Part shown: piece by piece, positions 40,094-49,192 of the stretch
How the letters are laid out: the number at the start of each line of letters is the position of its first letter
Numbering within the stretch: the first letter of the stretch is position 1
DNA from: Halomarinibacterium sp041392205
Lineage (GTDB): Bacteria > Bacteroidota > Bacteroidia > Flavobacteriales > Flavobacteriaceae
DNA length: 64,000 nt
Assembly (NCBI GenBank): GCA_041392205.1
Contig: JAWKMO010000003.1
Coordinates: 124,001 to 188,000, forward strand
Reading direction: 5' to 3'
Notes under the pieces: generated by a model
Seen by the model: the letters and a program-made list of their open reading frames with translations, nothing else
Told to the model about the DNA's origin: nothing
Database searches by the model: none
Made by a program: the position numbers and the translations under genes

Positions 40094-40146
40094 AATGCCC
40101 AAATGATACATCTTCGGCGGGTTTTTAAATTTTAGTAATGGGCATT
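40094..40146 (-). promoter_or_regulatory. Hairpin in the leader of the three-domain lipoprotein
   Basis: An 8-bp inverted repeat, aatgccca (40094-40101) with tgggcatt (40139-40146), encloses 37 nt within the inferred leader. It has no T-run, so it is unlikely to be a terminator for the upstream MFS gene. Its role is unknown. Confidence 0.35.
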
Positions 40147-40184
40147 TCATAAAGTAAGTACGTTAATTCGCTAGGTATGTAACG

Positions 40185-40192
40185 CAAACATA
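40185..40192 (-). promoter_or_regulatory. -7 promoter element for the three-domain lipoprotein
   Basis: On the minus strand TATGTTTG matches TAnnTTTG. It sits 149 bp before the ATG, just after the MFS gene ends. Confidence 0.4.
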
Positions 40193-40204
40193 AGTAAAAA
40201 TTGT

Positions 40205-41503
40205 TTAATCTAATTGTTTTCTTGGAACTCTAAATAATAAAATGATGCCTATTAAAAAGAAAATGAACAAAAATAAAATTGCATTTCGCATACTCCCTGT
40301 AATTTGGTCTATGGAAGCAAATATTCCCATTCCAATTACAATTCCTATTTTTTCGGCCACATCATAAAAACTAAAATAAGAAGTCGTGTCTTCGGTTTCT
40401 GGTAAAAATTTTGAATAGGTAGAACGCGCTAGTGATTGTATCCCTCCCATAACAAAACCCACACAAGCAGCTGCTATGTAAAATTGTGTAGGACTTTCCA
40501 TAAAATAGGCATAAAAACACAAACTCATCCAGATACAATTAATAAAAATAAGGGTAGTAATATTACCAAATTTGGCCGACGCCCGTGAGGTTAATACAGC
40601 CCCTACCACGGCCACTAGTTGTATCACTAAAATACTAATAATAAGCCCCATGGTTTTTGCATCATCACTTCCCCACACTATTTCTTCTTCTCCAAAATAG
40701 ACTGCCACAAGCATAATAGTTTGCACCGCCATGCTAAACACAAAAAAGGCATTTAAATAGCGTTTTAATTGTTTGTTGTTTTTTAATTGCTTCCAAACCC
40801 CTTTCAGTTCGCGAAAGCCATTAAAAATAACCGCTTTAGTTACTTTATGACCCGAAGAGGTCCCTTTGGGCAACCAATAAAAGGAATACTGACTAAATAA
40901 AATCCACCACACCCCCACAGTGATAAAGGAGTAGCGCATCATTTCCATTTTTGAAGCCCCTTCGTCCTGACTCATAACCATGGCTAAATTGACAAGTAGT
41001 AAAATAACACTCCCAAAATAGCCAAAAGAAAAGCCTTTGGCACTCACCCGGTCTTGTTGCTCTGGAAAAGCGATATCGGGTAAATAAGAATTATAAAACA
41101 CCAAACTCCCCCAATAACCAATGAGTCCCATAAAATAAAACAACAAACTAAGATAAATTTGGTCTAGACTAAACCAATACAGCCCTATACAACCCAATCC
41201 GCCCACATAGCAAAAGAATTTCATAAAATTCTTTTTATTACCCACATAATCGGCAATACCCGAAAGAATAGGCGATGTAAAAGCCACCACCAAAAACGTA
41301 AATGCCGTTATAAACGTAATTAGAGCAGTACTTTTAAAGGTAACTCCGAAAGCATCTACTGTTTTTATTTCTGAAAGAAACAAAGCTGAATAAAAAATAG
41401 GAAAAATAGAAGAGGCTATGGTAAGGGTGTACACCGAATTTGCCCAATCATAAAAGGCCCAGGCATTGAGGAGTTTTGCACTTCCTTTAGGTAAGTTCGT
41501 CAT
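40205..41503 (-). CDS. MFS transporter, UMF1/Atg22-like family
   Basis: A 432-residue inner-membrane transporter with about 12 membrane helices. The opening GSAKLLNAWAFYDWANSVYTLTIASSIFPIFY (about residues 7-38) and SPILSGIADYVGNKKNFMKFFCYVG (about 79-103) are typical of UMF1 (Atg22-like) proteins. A later GFVMGGIQSLARSTYSKFLPETEDTTSYFSFYDVAEKIGIVIG is the strongest family block. Atg22 exports amino acids from the yeast vacuole; the bacterial substrate is unknown. It lies 43 bp downstream of the M48 protease gene on the same strand. Confidence 0.88.
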   Translation of the reverse strand: MTNLPKGSAKLLNAWAFYDWANSVYTLTIASSIFPIFYSALFLSEIKTVDAFGVTFKSTALITFITAFTFLVVAFTSPILSGIADYVGNKKNFMKFFCYVGGLGCIGLYWFSLDQIYLSLLFYFMGLIGYWGSLVFYNSYLPDIAFPEQQDRVSAKGFSFGYFGSVILLLVNLAMVMSQDEGASKMEMMRYSFITVGVWWILFSQYSFYWLPKGTSSGHKVTKAVIFNGFRELKGVWKQLKNNKQLKRYLNAFFVFSMAVQTIMLVAVYFGEEEIVWGSDDAKTMGLIISILVIQLVAVVGAVLTSRASAKFGNITTLIFINCIWMSLCFYAYFMESPTQFYIAAACVGFVMGGIQSLARSTYSKFLPETEDTTSYFSFYDVAEKIGIVIGMGIFASIDQITGSMRNAILFLFIFFLIGIILLFRVPRKQLD

Positions 41504-41509
41504 AATGAA

Positions 41510-41538
41510 TCAAAAAAGCCGCCCTAAAGCAGCTTTGT
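41510..41538 (-). terminator. Weak hairpin after the M48 gene
   Basis: AAAGCCGC and GCAGCTTT flank a short loop with one mismatch in the stem, lying directly after the M48 protease stop. It could be a weak terminator for that gene, but the MFS start is only a few bases away. Confidence 0.4.
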
Positions 41539-41546
41539 TAAAGAGG

Positions 41547-42365
41547 TTATTTTTTAAAGTTGGTTACCCCAAATTTTTTCGCTTCTTCCTTAGCGCCAGC
41601 GGCCCAAGCAGTAATATTATTAATACGGGTATCACTGGAAGGGTGGGTACTTAAAAATTCGGGAGGGGCTTGTCCACCACTATTGGCTTTCATTCGTTCC
41701 CAAAGTTGTGCAGCCACCATAGGTTCGTAGCCTGCAATGGCCATTAAATACAATCCTATTTGATCTGCCTCACTTTCATGATTCCTACTAAAGGGTAACA
41801 TTACGCCTACTGTACTTCCAATACCATAGGCTTGATTAAATATTTGCTGATTTTTAGGGTCTTTGCTCAAGGCTATATTTCCAGCCACAGCACCTAGTGC
41901 TTGTAATTGTCCTGCACTCATACGTTGTTGTCCATGATTTGCCAAAGCGTGCGCTACTTCGTGTCCCATAACGGCAGCTAAACCTGCTTCATTTTGTGTG
42001 ATGGGTAAAATACCAGTATACACCACAATTTTACCCCCGGGCATACACCAAGCATTTACATCGGGACTGTTTACTAAGTTGTATTCCCATTGATAGTCTT
42101 TTAAATAGCCTGCATAACCATTGGCATTTAAATAACGTTCTGCTGCCACAGCAATTTTTTGACCTACATTCTTCACCATTTGGGCATCTGCTGTTCCAGT
42201 AACAACATTGTTTTCAGATAAAAAATTAGAGTATTCCTGAAATGCCATGGGAAATAATTGCGAATTGGGCACTAGAGCTAAGGTTTGTTTGCCTGTAAAA
42301 GGATTTGTACTACAGGCTAAAAAAAGGGTAAGAGCAATAAGAACAGTGATTTTTTTCATGTTCAA
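41547..42365 (-). CDS. M48 family metallopeptidase, lipoprotein
   Basis: A 272-residue zinc protease anchored by a lipid. The lipobox FLAC (Cys near residue 18) is followed by the M48C-type domain (BepA/LoiP-like). The zinc site is MGHEVAHALANHGQQRM (HExxH near residues 134-138), with the third ligand in HESEADQIGLYLMAIAGYEP. The family member BepA assists outer-membrane protein assembly and quality control; here only the protease domain is present, without TPRs. It may act in the periplasm on outer-membrane proteins, which is inference. Confidence 0.92.
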   Translation of the reverse strand: MNMKKITVLIALTLFLACSTNPFTGKQTLALVPNSQLFPMAFQEYSNFLSENNVVTGTADAQMVKNVGQKIAVAAERYLNANGYAGYLKDYQWEYNLVNSPDVNAWCMPGGKIVVYTGILPITQNEAGLAAVMGHEVAHALANHGQQRMSAGQLQALGAVAGNIALSKDPKNQQIFNQAYGIGSTVGVMLPFSRNHESEADQIGLYLMAIAGYEPMVAAQLWERMKANSGGQAPPEFLSTHPSSDTRINNITAWAAGAKEEAKKFGVTNFKK

Positions 42366-42499
42366 AAATTTAAAATGAATAATTTAGAGGATAAATATAG
42401 CGATATTTACAATTACGATGCCTAACCGATTTTATAATTTATTATAAAAGATTGGAACGGCTTTTGCTTTACATTTTATAACTTTAAAAAAAAAATCAA

Positions 42500-43000
42500 A
42501 TGAAAAAAATAGTTGTACTCCCACTAATGACGCTAATTGTATTTTTAACAGCTTGTGAAGGCCCACAAGGACCTCCCGGACAAGATGGCATCAATATTTT
42601 AGGGCAGGTTTTTGAAGCCACTGTAGATTTTCAGTACAATCCGAATAGAGGTCTTTACGAAGCTCCTTTAGTAATCATTCCGCAAAGTATCGAGGTATTT
42701 GAGAGTGATGTTATTTTGGTGTATCGATGGGAAGGATCGGAAAATGGATTGGATATTTGGGGGCAAATTCCGCAAAACTTTTTCTTAAACGAGGGGCTAA
42801 TCATTCAATATGTTTTTAACCACACATTTGTAGATGTGGAATTATTAATAGATGGAAATTTAATTGGGGATGAGTTAGGTTTAGAGTTTACCAACGACCA
42901 AACCTTCCGAATTGCCATTGTGCCTGCAGAATTTGCCAATGCTAACCTTAGTATGGAACAATTGGAAAATTCAGCGCAAGTAGAATTTATAGGAAACTAA
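42500..43000 (+). CDS. Small lipoprotein with an N-terminal collagen-like turn
   Basis: 166 residues, lipobox LTAC (Cys near residue 19), then a short GPQGPPGQDG stretch of collagen-like Gly-x-y turns. The rest is a single beta-rich domain with INILGQVFEATVDFQY, VIIPQSIEVFESDVILVYR and later VELLIDGNLIGDELGLEF. The short Gly-rich turn is common after lipoprotein anchors in Bacteroidota and is too short to form a collagen helix. Function unknown. msrB follows 16 bp downstream, so the two are likely one transcript. A TACATTTT stretch about 30 bp upstream is a weak -7 candidate. Confidence 0.75.
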   Translation: MKKIVVLPLMTLIVFLTACEGPQGPPGQDGINILGQVFEATVDFQYNPNRGLYEAPLVIIPQSIEVFESDVILVYRWEGSENGLDIWGQIPQNFFLNEGLIIQYVFNHTFVDVELLIDGNLIGDELGLEFTNDQTFRIAIVPAEFANANLSMEQLENSAQVEFIGN

Positions 43001-43016
43001 AAACGCACTAATAAAA

Positions 43017-43496
43017 ATGAAAAAGATGGCTCTCGCCCTTATGGGCCTTTTGATGATAAGTTGCATCTCAAAAGCACAAACTGAAAAAAAAGTAGAAACC
43101 TTTCCAGTGACCAAAACGGATGCTGAATGGAAGGCACAACTCACCGATTTGCAATACTATGTCCTTCGACAAGAAGGAACGGAGCAAGCCTTTACCAGTG
43201 AATTAAACTTTAATAAACAAAAAGGTACCTATGTTTGTGCCGCCTGTGAAACGCCTCTCTTTTTGAGCAAACATAAATTTGATAGCGGCACCGGTTGGCC
43301 TAGTTTCGATCGCGAAATTAAAGGCAATGTAGCCTACTCCACCGATTACAAAATAGGCTACGCTCGCACCGAAGAACATTGTGCCACTTGTGGCGGACAT
43401 TTAGGCCATGTGTTTGACGACGGCCCAAGGGAAACTACAGGAAAAAGGCATTGTATCAACGGAGCTGCTTTAAAATTTATCCCTTCAGAAAAGTAG
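43017..43496 (+). CDS. msrB: Exported peptide-methionine (R)-S-oxide reductase
   Basis: Repairs R-methionine sulfoxide in proteins. The 159 residues have a signal peptide (MKKMALALMGLLMISCISKAQ; SISC could also be read as a weak lipobox), so it is probably periplasmic. Zinc cysteines are CAAC (about residues 74-77) and CATC (about 123-126). The substrate motif is GTGWPSFDREI (about 92-102) and the catalytic Cys is in KRHCINGAALKF (about 144-155). The upstream lipoprotein gene is only 16 bp away. A terminator follows. Confidence 0.94.
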   Translation: MKKMALALMGLLMISCISKAQTEKKVETFPVTKTDAEWKAQLTDLQYYVLRQEGTEQAFTSELNFNKQKGTYVCAACETPLFLSKHKFDSGTGWPSFDREIKGNVAYSTDYKIGYARTEEHCATCGGHLGHVFDDGPRETTGKRHCINGAALKFIPSEK

Positions 43497-43516
43497 TTTT
43501 TAAAACATTATGATAA

Positions 43517-43552
43517 AAGCCTCTTAAAGTAAAACTTATGGGGCTTTTTTCC
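43517..43552 (+). terminator. Terminator of msrB
   Basis: The stem aaagcctc (43517-43524) with ggggcttt (43540-43547) contains one G-T pair and is followed by Ts. It lies 21 bp past the msrB stop. Confidence 0.75.
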
Positions 43553-43612
43553 TTTATTCTTATAGATACATTTCGTAAATTCGCTATTTCAAAATCACGA
43601 TAAAATTTCGAA

Positions 43613-44989
43613 ATGAGTAAATACGACATCATTGTTCTTGGAAGTGGCCCTGGAGGGTATGTAACAGCAATTAGAGCTTCTCAATTAGGTTTTAAAACTG
43701 CTATTGTTGAAAAAGAAAACCTTGGAGGGGTATGCCTTAATTGGGGATGTATTCCCACTAAAGCCTTACTGAAAAGTGCACAGGTTTTTGATTATTTAAA
43801 ACACGCCGAAGATTACGGGCTTACCATAAAAGAATTCGACAAGGATTTTACCAAAGTGGTACAACGTAGCCGCGGTGTTGCCGATGGAATGAGCAAAGGA
43901 GTGCAATTTTTAATGAAAAAGAACAAAATTGATGTAATTAATGGCTTCGGAAAGGTAAAACCAGGTAAAAAAGTGGATGTCGATGGAAAAGAATACAGCG
44001 CAGATCATATTATTATCGCAACTGGAGCACGTTCTCGTGAACTTCCTAATTTAAAACAAGACGGAAAAAAAGTGATTGGCTATCGCGAAGCCATGACGCT
44101 AAAGGAACAACCTAAAAAGATGATTGTAGTGGGCAGTGGCGCTATTGGTGTGGAATTCTCCAATTTCTACAATAGCATGGGCACCGAAGTTACCATAGTG
44201 GAATATCTGCCAAACTTAGTACCGTTAGAAGATGAAGAGGTTTCTAAACAATTTGAAAAAATCTTTAAGAAGCATGGCATTAATGTAATGACTAACGCTT
44301 CTGTGGAAAGCGTGGATACCTCTGGAAAAGGAGTAAAAGCCAAAGTAAAAACCCAAAAGGGTGAAGAAATCTTGGAAGCCGATGTGGTTCTCTCTGCAGT
44401 GGGAATCGCCGCCAATATTGAAAACATTGGCCTAGAAGACGTAGGTATCGTGACCGACAAAGGAAAAATTATGGTGAATGATTGGTACCAAACCAATATC
44501 CCTGGCTACTATGCCATTGGTGATGTAGTTCCCGGTCCTGCCCTAGCCCACGTGGCTTCTGCAGAAGGAATTACCTGTGTAGAGAAAATTGCTGGCATGC
44601 ACGTTGAGGCTATTGACTACGGAAACATTCCAGGATGCACCTACACATCGCCTGAAATTGCAAGCGTTGGATTAACTGAAAAACAAGCAAAGGAAAAAGG
44701 CTATGATTTGAAAGTTGGTAAATTTCCTTTCTCTGCAAGTGGAAAAGCAAGTACTTCGGGTGCTAAAGACGGATTTGTAAAAGTTATTTTTGATGCCAAA
44801 TATGGCGAGTGGTTAGGCTGCCATATGATTGGCGCTGGAGTAACCGATATGATTGCCGAAGCCGTCTTAGGTAGAAAGCTAGAAACTACTGGACATGAAG
44901 TGCTAAAGGCTATACACCCACACCCAACCATGAGTGAAGCGGTAATGGAAGCGGTTGCCGATGCATATGGAGAAGTAATTCATTTATAG
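43613..44989 (+). CDS. lpdA: Dihydrolipoyl dehydrogenase
   Basis: The E3 component of 2-oxo acid dehydrogenase complexes and of the glycine cleavage system. The 458 residues start with the FAD motif IIVLGSGPGGYVTAIRASQLG, followed by the redox-active GGVCLNWGCIPTKALL (about residues 36-51). The NAD motif is IVVGSGAIGVEFSNFYNSMG (about 171-190), then YYAIGDVVPGPALAHVASAEG and the dimer-interface His-Glu in KAIHPHPTMSEAVMEA. gcvT, one possible client, lies at 1.6 kb. A single gene with its own terminator. Confidence 0.97.
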   Translation: MSKYDIIVLGSGPGGYVTAIRASQLGFKTAIVEKENLGGVCLNWGCIPTKALLKSAQVFDYLKHAEDYGLTIKEFDKDFTKVVQRSRGVADGMSKGVQFLMKKNKIDVINGFGKVKPGKKVDVDGKEYSADHIIIATGARSRELPNLKQDGKKVIGYREAMTLKEQPKKMIVVGSGAIGVEFSNFYNSMGTEVTIVEYLPNLVPLEDEEVSKQFEKIFKKHGINVMTNASVESVDTSGKGVKAKVKTQKGEEILEADVVLSAVGIAANIENIGLEDVGIVTDKGKIMVNDWYQTNIPGYYAIGDVVPGPALAHVASAEGITCVEKIAGMHVEAIDYGNIPGCTYTSPEIASVGLTEKQAKEKGYDLKVGKFPFSASGKASTSGAKDGFVKVIFDAKYGEWLGCHMIGAGVTDMIAEAVLGRKLETTGHEVLKAIHPHPTMSEAVMEAVADAYGEVIHL

Positions 44990-45007
44990 AAAATATATTT
45001 AAAAGAA

Positions 45008-45033
45008 AAAGCCGCTAAATAGCGGCTTTTTTT
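45008..45033. terminator. Bidirectional terminator between lpdA and aroQ
   Basis: The stem gccgct (45011-45016) with agcggc (45021-45026) has flanking A- and T-runs of about 5-7 bases, so it serves both convergent genes. Confidence 0.88.
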
Positions 45034-45448
45034 AATGTATAAAACTCTGTAACGCCAATTCGTAACTCTGCAAACCGAAACCAAGAATTACTCCCTTTGC
45101 GCCTGCAGCGATATGGGATTGATGTCTAAATTCTTCTCTGGCGTAGGTATTGGAAATATGAACTTCCACCACGGGGGTTTCAATGGCTTTTACAGCATCA
45201 CCAATACCCACAGAGGTGTGGGTGTAGGCAGCCGCATTTAAGATAATACCATCATAAGAAAACCCTACTTCCTGAATTTTATTGATTAACTCCCCTTCTA
45301 CATTCGATTGGTAATGCGAAAGCTCTACCAGTGGATACTTTTCTTCCAAGGTTTTAAGAAACGCTTCAAAAGTTAAGTCGCCGTAGATGTTTTTTTCTCG
45401 CTTTCCAAGCAAGTTAAGATTGGGGCCGTTGATGATAATGATTTTCAC
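45032..45448 (-). CDS. aroQ: 3-dehydroquinate dehydratase, type II
   Basis: Third step of the shikimate pathway. From the GTG at 45446-45448 the product is 138 residues and begins VKIIIINGPNLNLLGKREK, the exact family start. A longer reading from 45496 would overlap the SPFH gene by 38 bp and add 16 unrelated residues, so I reject it. Motifs are the catalytic NGPNLNLLG...YG, DGIILNAAAYTHTSVGIGDAV, PVVEVHISNTYAREEFRHQS and VILGFGLQSYELAL. It starts 10 bp after the SPFH gene on the same strand. Confidence 0.94.
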   Translation of the reverse strand: MKIIIINGPNLNLLGKREKNIYGDLTFEAFLKTLEEKYPLVELSHYQSNVEGELINKIQEVGFSYDGIILNAAAYTHTSVGIGDAVKAIETPVVEVHISNTYAREEFRHQSHIAAGAKGVILGFGLQSYELALQSFIH

Positions 45449-45458
45449 TCCTACAAAA

Positions 45459-46274
45459 TTAATTATTCCCCAAAATAATTGGTAATCCGCTATCACCGGC
45501 TCCTACTACTACCACTTTGGCATTGGGAGATTCTGCTAATTTTAAGGTCGCTTCAATGCCTTTATCCTGAAGAATTTTATCCGTCAAGGAAGCACTTAAA
45601 ATACGGTTGGCATCCGCTTTTCCTTGGGCTTCAATAATTACTTTCTCGGCTTCTTTGGCTGCAGTGACCAATCTAAACTCGTACTCCAAAGATTCCTGTT
45701 CTTGTTTTAATTTTCGTTCAATAGCATCTTTAATGGTAGTGGGTAGTGTTACATCTCGAACCAAGACTTCATTAAGTTGCACATACTGATTGTCTAATAT
45801 CTTTTTGGTTTCTTCAAAAATCTCTTCTTGAATCACATCTCGCTTGCTACTGTACAACTGTTCTGGGGTATACCGCCCTACCACGCTTCTGGCTGCACTA
45901 CGAATAGCAGGTTGAATGACTCTTTGCAAATAATTTTCACCTAAGGTTTGATGCAATTTCCCCAAATCATTATACACAGGTAGATACCAAGCAGACGCAT
46001 CTATTTGAATTTCCAATCCGTTGGAAGAAAGCACTTTTAATTGTTCAAAAACTTCTTGTTGTCGAACTTCATATACGATTACTTTGTTCCAAGGAGCAAC
46101 CACATGAAAGCCTTCGCCTAGCGGGGGTTCATCGGTTACTACACCGCCACCAAAAGTTTTGTACAACACCCCAGCTTCTCCAGAACCTATGGTTACAGCC
46201 GATTTTGCTAATACAATCACCAGTACTATAATGATGATAAAACTAAAAATTCCGTATTTGGGTAATTTATCCAT
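45459..46274 (-). CDS. Prohibitin / SPFH family membrane protein
   Basis: 271 residues with one N-terminal membrane helix (about 8-27, IFSFIIIIVLVIVLAKSAVTI) and an SPFH domain (about 28-205, with SGEAGVLYKTFGGGV, QLKVLSSNGLEIQIDASAWYL and LNEVLVRDVTLPTTIKDAIERKLKQEQE). A helical tail follows (AAKEAEKVIIEAQGKADANRIL). Prohibitins form membrane rings and, in bacteria with FtsH, can modulate proteolysis; no FtsH partner is next to it. It is followed by aroQ. Confidence 0.88.
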   Translation of the reverse strand: MDKLPKYGIFSFIIIIVLVIVLAKSAVTIGSGEAGVLYKTFGGGVVTDEPPLGEGFHVVAPWNKVIVYEVRQQEVFEQLKVLSSNGLEIQIDASAWYLPVYNDLGKLHQTLGENYLQRVIQPAIRSAARSVVGRYTPEQLYSSKRDVIQEEIFEETKKILDNQYVQLNEVLVRDVTLPTTIKDAIERKLKQEQESLEYEFRLVTAAKEAEKVIIEAQGKADANRILSASLTDKILQDKGIEATLKLAESPNAKVVVVGAGDSGLPIILGNN

Positions 46275-46288
46275 GATCTATTTTTTTT

Positions 46289-48322
46289 TTAAATTAATCC
46301 GTTATATTTTCTACTAATCCATTCCGAAGCAAGTGCCAAAACGATAAGTGCTAAGAGATATTTCCAATCGATTAAAGGTATCACTTTTTGTTGGCTTTTT
46401 TCGATGGCTTTATACGCATCATTAGTTAGAAGTGTTTCCACTAAATTTTGATACTCATTTGTAAAAAAGCTTTTACCTCCAGTGTTGGTCGCCAAGTTTC
46501 TTAATTTTGTTACATTGGCATTTAAAAATTGTTGTTCTACATTAAAGTCGATAATTGTAAAATTTCCACTTCGAGATACCGCTTCATTTTTAACTGAAAC
46601 TGTAAAGCTATAATCTCCTTGTGGGAGTGTGTTTAAATCGACTTCGAAGTAATTATTTTTAAGCAATAAAGGAAATACATCCTCTTTTTTAGTAGCTGTA
46701 TTTGTTACCCTAATTTCGAGCTGTGCCCTACTGTCGAACACAAAACTTTTATCGAAATATTGTGCAGAAATCAATATGGGATTATTGCTATAATAAAAGG
46801 TTTCGTTATTTACCTCCAAGCGAGTTCTACTTTTATTGGAGGCCAGATATTGAATCATTTTACCAATAAAATCATCAAAATCCTGAAAATTTTCTGTTTT
46901 TAAATACGTTTGTGCCCGCCATTTCCATATCCCTTCCCCATCCCATAGCGCATCGCGCTTTCCATTTATTTCAGCAGAGGCAAACATGGCATTTTCAGTA
47001 GAAAAACCATTTACTTGCTGTTGCAAAAGCACTTCGTGAGGCACCTTTATTTGAAGTGCTCCAAAGTCTGTTTGTAAAGGAGGAAAACCAGAAAACCCAA
47101 AATCTTCTACCGCGTAACTGCCATAATTTAAATTTAAAACAGCAGTCACATCTTCTTGGGCATTCGTAGCTTCTTTTTGAAAAATACCTTGCACGGTGTT
47201 TAAAAAATTCCAATCCGTGTGTAAACCTGTTAAAATGAGTGTGTTCTTTTTTGATGTTTCAATTTCTGAAAACACCTTTGCAAAATTGCTATTGGGTTGA
47301 AAGAGTACGATAAGTTGATACTCATTTACAACGGCAGCAGCATTTTCGGGTTTAATAAAGGTTACTTTGCGTTGCTCGTTACTTTCAATCGCCTTTTTTA
47401 ACGTTCCTAGATCAGGATGTACTAAACTGCTTACTACGAGTACTTTTGTGGCTTGATCAATAACCTCTACCGCAAATACTTTGGTATTATTGGTTGTATT
47501 TTTTTCTCCCAGAAGCGGTTCCATAGTAGCGGTATACCGTTGCATACCTACCTGGGTCGAAGGGAGTGTTACCGTAAGGGTTTTAGAATTATCGATTTCG
47601 GTAAAAGCCACAATTTCTGAATGTACAATGCTACCTGCTTGTCTAATAACAAACCGCGAAGAAACCGCTTCTTTTCCATTATAAACCAAAATAGTTTCTA
47701 CGGGGAATTCATTTTTTAAAAACGAATAGCGATTGGTGTTTAATTGTTGAATCATTACGTCCACATATTGTGTTGTGTCCCCTACTATTACAGGGTAAAT
47801 AGGATGGGTAAGAGAGCGGCTTGTAAATTCGTAATCGCTCCCCAAAGTTTGGTTACCATCGGTAATTAAAACTGTGGGGGTTATTTCATTTTTAAATAGT
47901 TCTTCTGAAGTGGTAAGTGCTTTATCAATATGGGTTTGTTTTTCTGAAAAAGAAATAGAATCCATGGAGGAAATAGTACTTCCAAAAGAAAAGAAACGTA
48001 CGTCAAATTTATTTAGCAATTGGCTATCGGTTTGAAGGCGTTCTACCCATGCTGAAACCGTTTCATTTTGGCCAAGAGATGCGATAGAGGACGAAGCATC
48101 TACCAAAATTGAAAGCTTAGGTTTTTCGATAAAAAATGTTTCGCTTTTAAAGGTAGGATTTATGAGTAACAGAAATAACGCAAACAACGTGATAAAACGA
48201 AGGGTGCCAAAAAACCATTGCAATCGCCTAGGATAGGTTGTTTTGTACCCATACATATAGACTGCTACTGCAAAAGCAATAACGCCAGCAATACAAATAA
48301 AAAGTACGGTTTGTGCAGTCAA
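46289..48322 (-). CDS. vWA-domain membrane protein
   Basis: 677 residues with two N-terminal membrane helices (about 4-24 and 37-57) and one at the C-terminus (about 655-672, LLALIVLALASEWIS). Between them is a von Willebrand A-like domain opening with LSILVDASSSIASLG (MIDAS-type DxSxS near residues 74-78), with LITDGNQTLGSDYEF following, and then a long beta-rich region. The architecture resembles the large BatA/aerotolerance-type or DUF4159-like proteins of Bacteroidota. No AAA ATPase partner is near. Function unknown; the vWA fold is probable. Confidence 0.72.
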   Translation of the reverse strand: MTAQTVLFICIAGVIAFAVAVYMYGYKTTYPRRLQWFFGTLRFITLFALFLLLINPTFKSETFFIEKPKLSILVDASSSIASLGQNETVSAWVERLQTDSQLLNKFDVRFFSFGSTISSMDSISFSEKQTHIDKALTTSEELFKNEITPTVLITDGNQTLGSDYEFTSRSLTHPIYPVIVGDTTQYVDVMIQQLNTNRYSFLKNEFPVETILVYNGKEAVSSRFVIRQAGSIVHSEIVAFTEIDNSKTLTVTLPSTQVGMQRYTATMEPLLGEKNTTNNTKVFAVEVIDQATKVLVVSSLVHPDLGTLKKAIESNEQRKVTFIKPENAAAVVNEYQLIVLFQPNSNFAKVFSEIETSKKNTLILTGLHTDWNFLNTVQGIFQKEATNAQEDVTAVLNLNYGSYAVEDFGFSGFPPLQTDFGALQIKVPHEVLLQQQVNGFSTENAMFASAEINGKRDALWDGEGIWKWRAQTYLKTENFQDFDDFIGKMIQYLASNKSRTRLEVNNETFYYSNNPILISAQYFDKSFVFDSRAQLEIRVTNTATKKEDVFPLLLKNNYFEVDLNTLPQGDYSFTVSVKNEAVSRSGNFTIIDFNVEQQFLNANVTKLRNLATNTGGKSFFTNEYQNLVETLLTNDAYKAIEKSQQKVIPLIDWKYLLALIVLALASEWISRKYNGLI

Positions 48323-48341
48323 ATTTTTGGTTTTGCGAAGT

Positions 48342-49088
48342 TTAGGTTAACATTCCGCCATCTACATTTAATACTTGACCGGTTACGTAGGCAGATAGGT
48401 CGCTTGCCAAATAAACACACGCATTAGCAATATCTTCGGGGGTTCCCCCTCTTTTTAACGGAATGGCATCTCGCCAACTTTGTACGGTGGCTTCGTCGAG
48501 TTTGCCTGTCATTTCAGTTTCAATAAACCCCGGGGCAATAGCGTTACAACGAATGTTCCTCGAGCCTAATTCTAGTGCTACAGATTTTGTAAATCCAAGA
48601 ATTCCAGCCTTGGAAGCAGCATAATTGGTTTGCCCTGCATTCCCTTTTACTCCCACCACCGAGCTCATATTAATTATAGAACCACTACGCTGTTTTAACA
48701 TCGCTCGTTGCACCGCTTTGGTCATGTTAAAAACCGATTTTAGGTTTACTTCAATTACTTTATCAAAATCCTCTTCTGAGATACGCATAAGCAAATTATC
48801 TTTTGTAATTCCGGCATTATTGATTAGGATATCGATAGAGCCAAAATCTGCTAACACTTGCTCAGCTAGTTTTTGAGATTCTTCATAATTGGAAGCATCG
48901 CTTTTATAGGCTTTGGCTTTTACACCTTGTTTTGAGACCTCGGCTGCTAATGCTTCGGCGGCCTCGGCAGAAGAATTATAGGTAAATGCCACATGGGCGC
49001 CATGGTTCGCAAAAACTTCCACAATTCCTTTTCCTATGCCACGGCTTCCGCCGGTAATAATGGCTGTTTTGCCTTGCAGTAATTTCAT
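48342..49088 (-). CDS. fabG: 3-oxoacyl-[ACP] reductase
   Basis: NADPH-dependent reduction step in fatty acid elongation. The 248 residues show the classical SDR pattern: AIITGGSRGIGKGIVE (about residues 9-24), NNAGITKDNLLMR (about 89-101), the catalytic SS...Y...K in MSSVVGVKGNAGQTNYAASKAG (about 140-161), and APGFIETEMT. The ending YVTGQVLNVDGGM is typical. It has its own -7 element at 49114 and lies behind the sucD terminator, so it is a separate transcript. The vWA gene follows by 19 bp. Confidence 0.95.
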   Translation of the reverse strand: MKLLQGKTAIITGGSRGIGKGIVEVFANHGAHVAFTYNSSAEAAEALAAEVSKQGVKAKAYKSDASNYEESQKLAEQVLADFGSIDILINNAGITKDNLLMRISEEDFDKVIEVNLKSVFNMTKAVQRAMLKQRSGSIINMSSVVGVKGNAGQTNYAASKAGILGFTKSVALELGSRNIRCNAIAPGFIETEMTGKLDEATVQSWRDAIPLKRGGTPEDIANACVYLASDLSAYVTGQVLNVDGGMLT

Positions 49089-49113
49089 GATACGTTTGTT
49101 TTCAGTTGAATTT

Positions 49114-49121
49114 CAAATATA
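49114..49121 (-). promoter_or_regulatory. -7 promoter element for fabG
   Basis: On the minus strand TATATTTG matches TAnnTTTG, 25 bp before the fabG ATG and just after the sucD terminator. Confidence 0.55.
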
Positions 49122-49148
49122 GGAAATCGCTTTGGCTTTCCCATAAAA

Positions 49149-49173
49149 AAAGCCTTGCTATTTGCAAGGCTTG
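49149..49173 (-). terminator. Terminator of sucD
   Basis: The stem agccttgc (49151-49158) with gcaaggct (49164-49171) is followed, in the minus direction, by seven Ts (complement of 49144-49150). Confidence 0.88.
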
Positions 49174-49192
49174 AGTGTTTAATTTTTATTAT

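Noticed and set aside
42557..42590. Collagen-like GPQGPPGQDG run in the lipoprotein
   Set aside because: Only about three Gly-x-y turns are present, far too few for a collagen helix.
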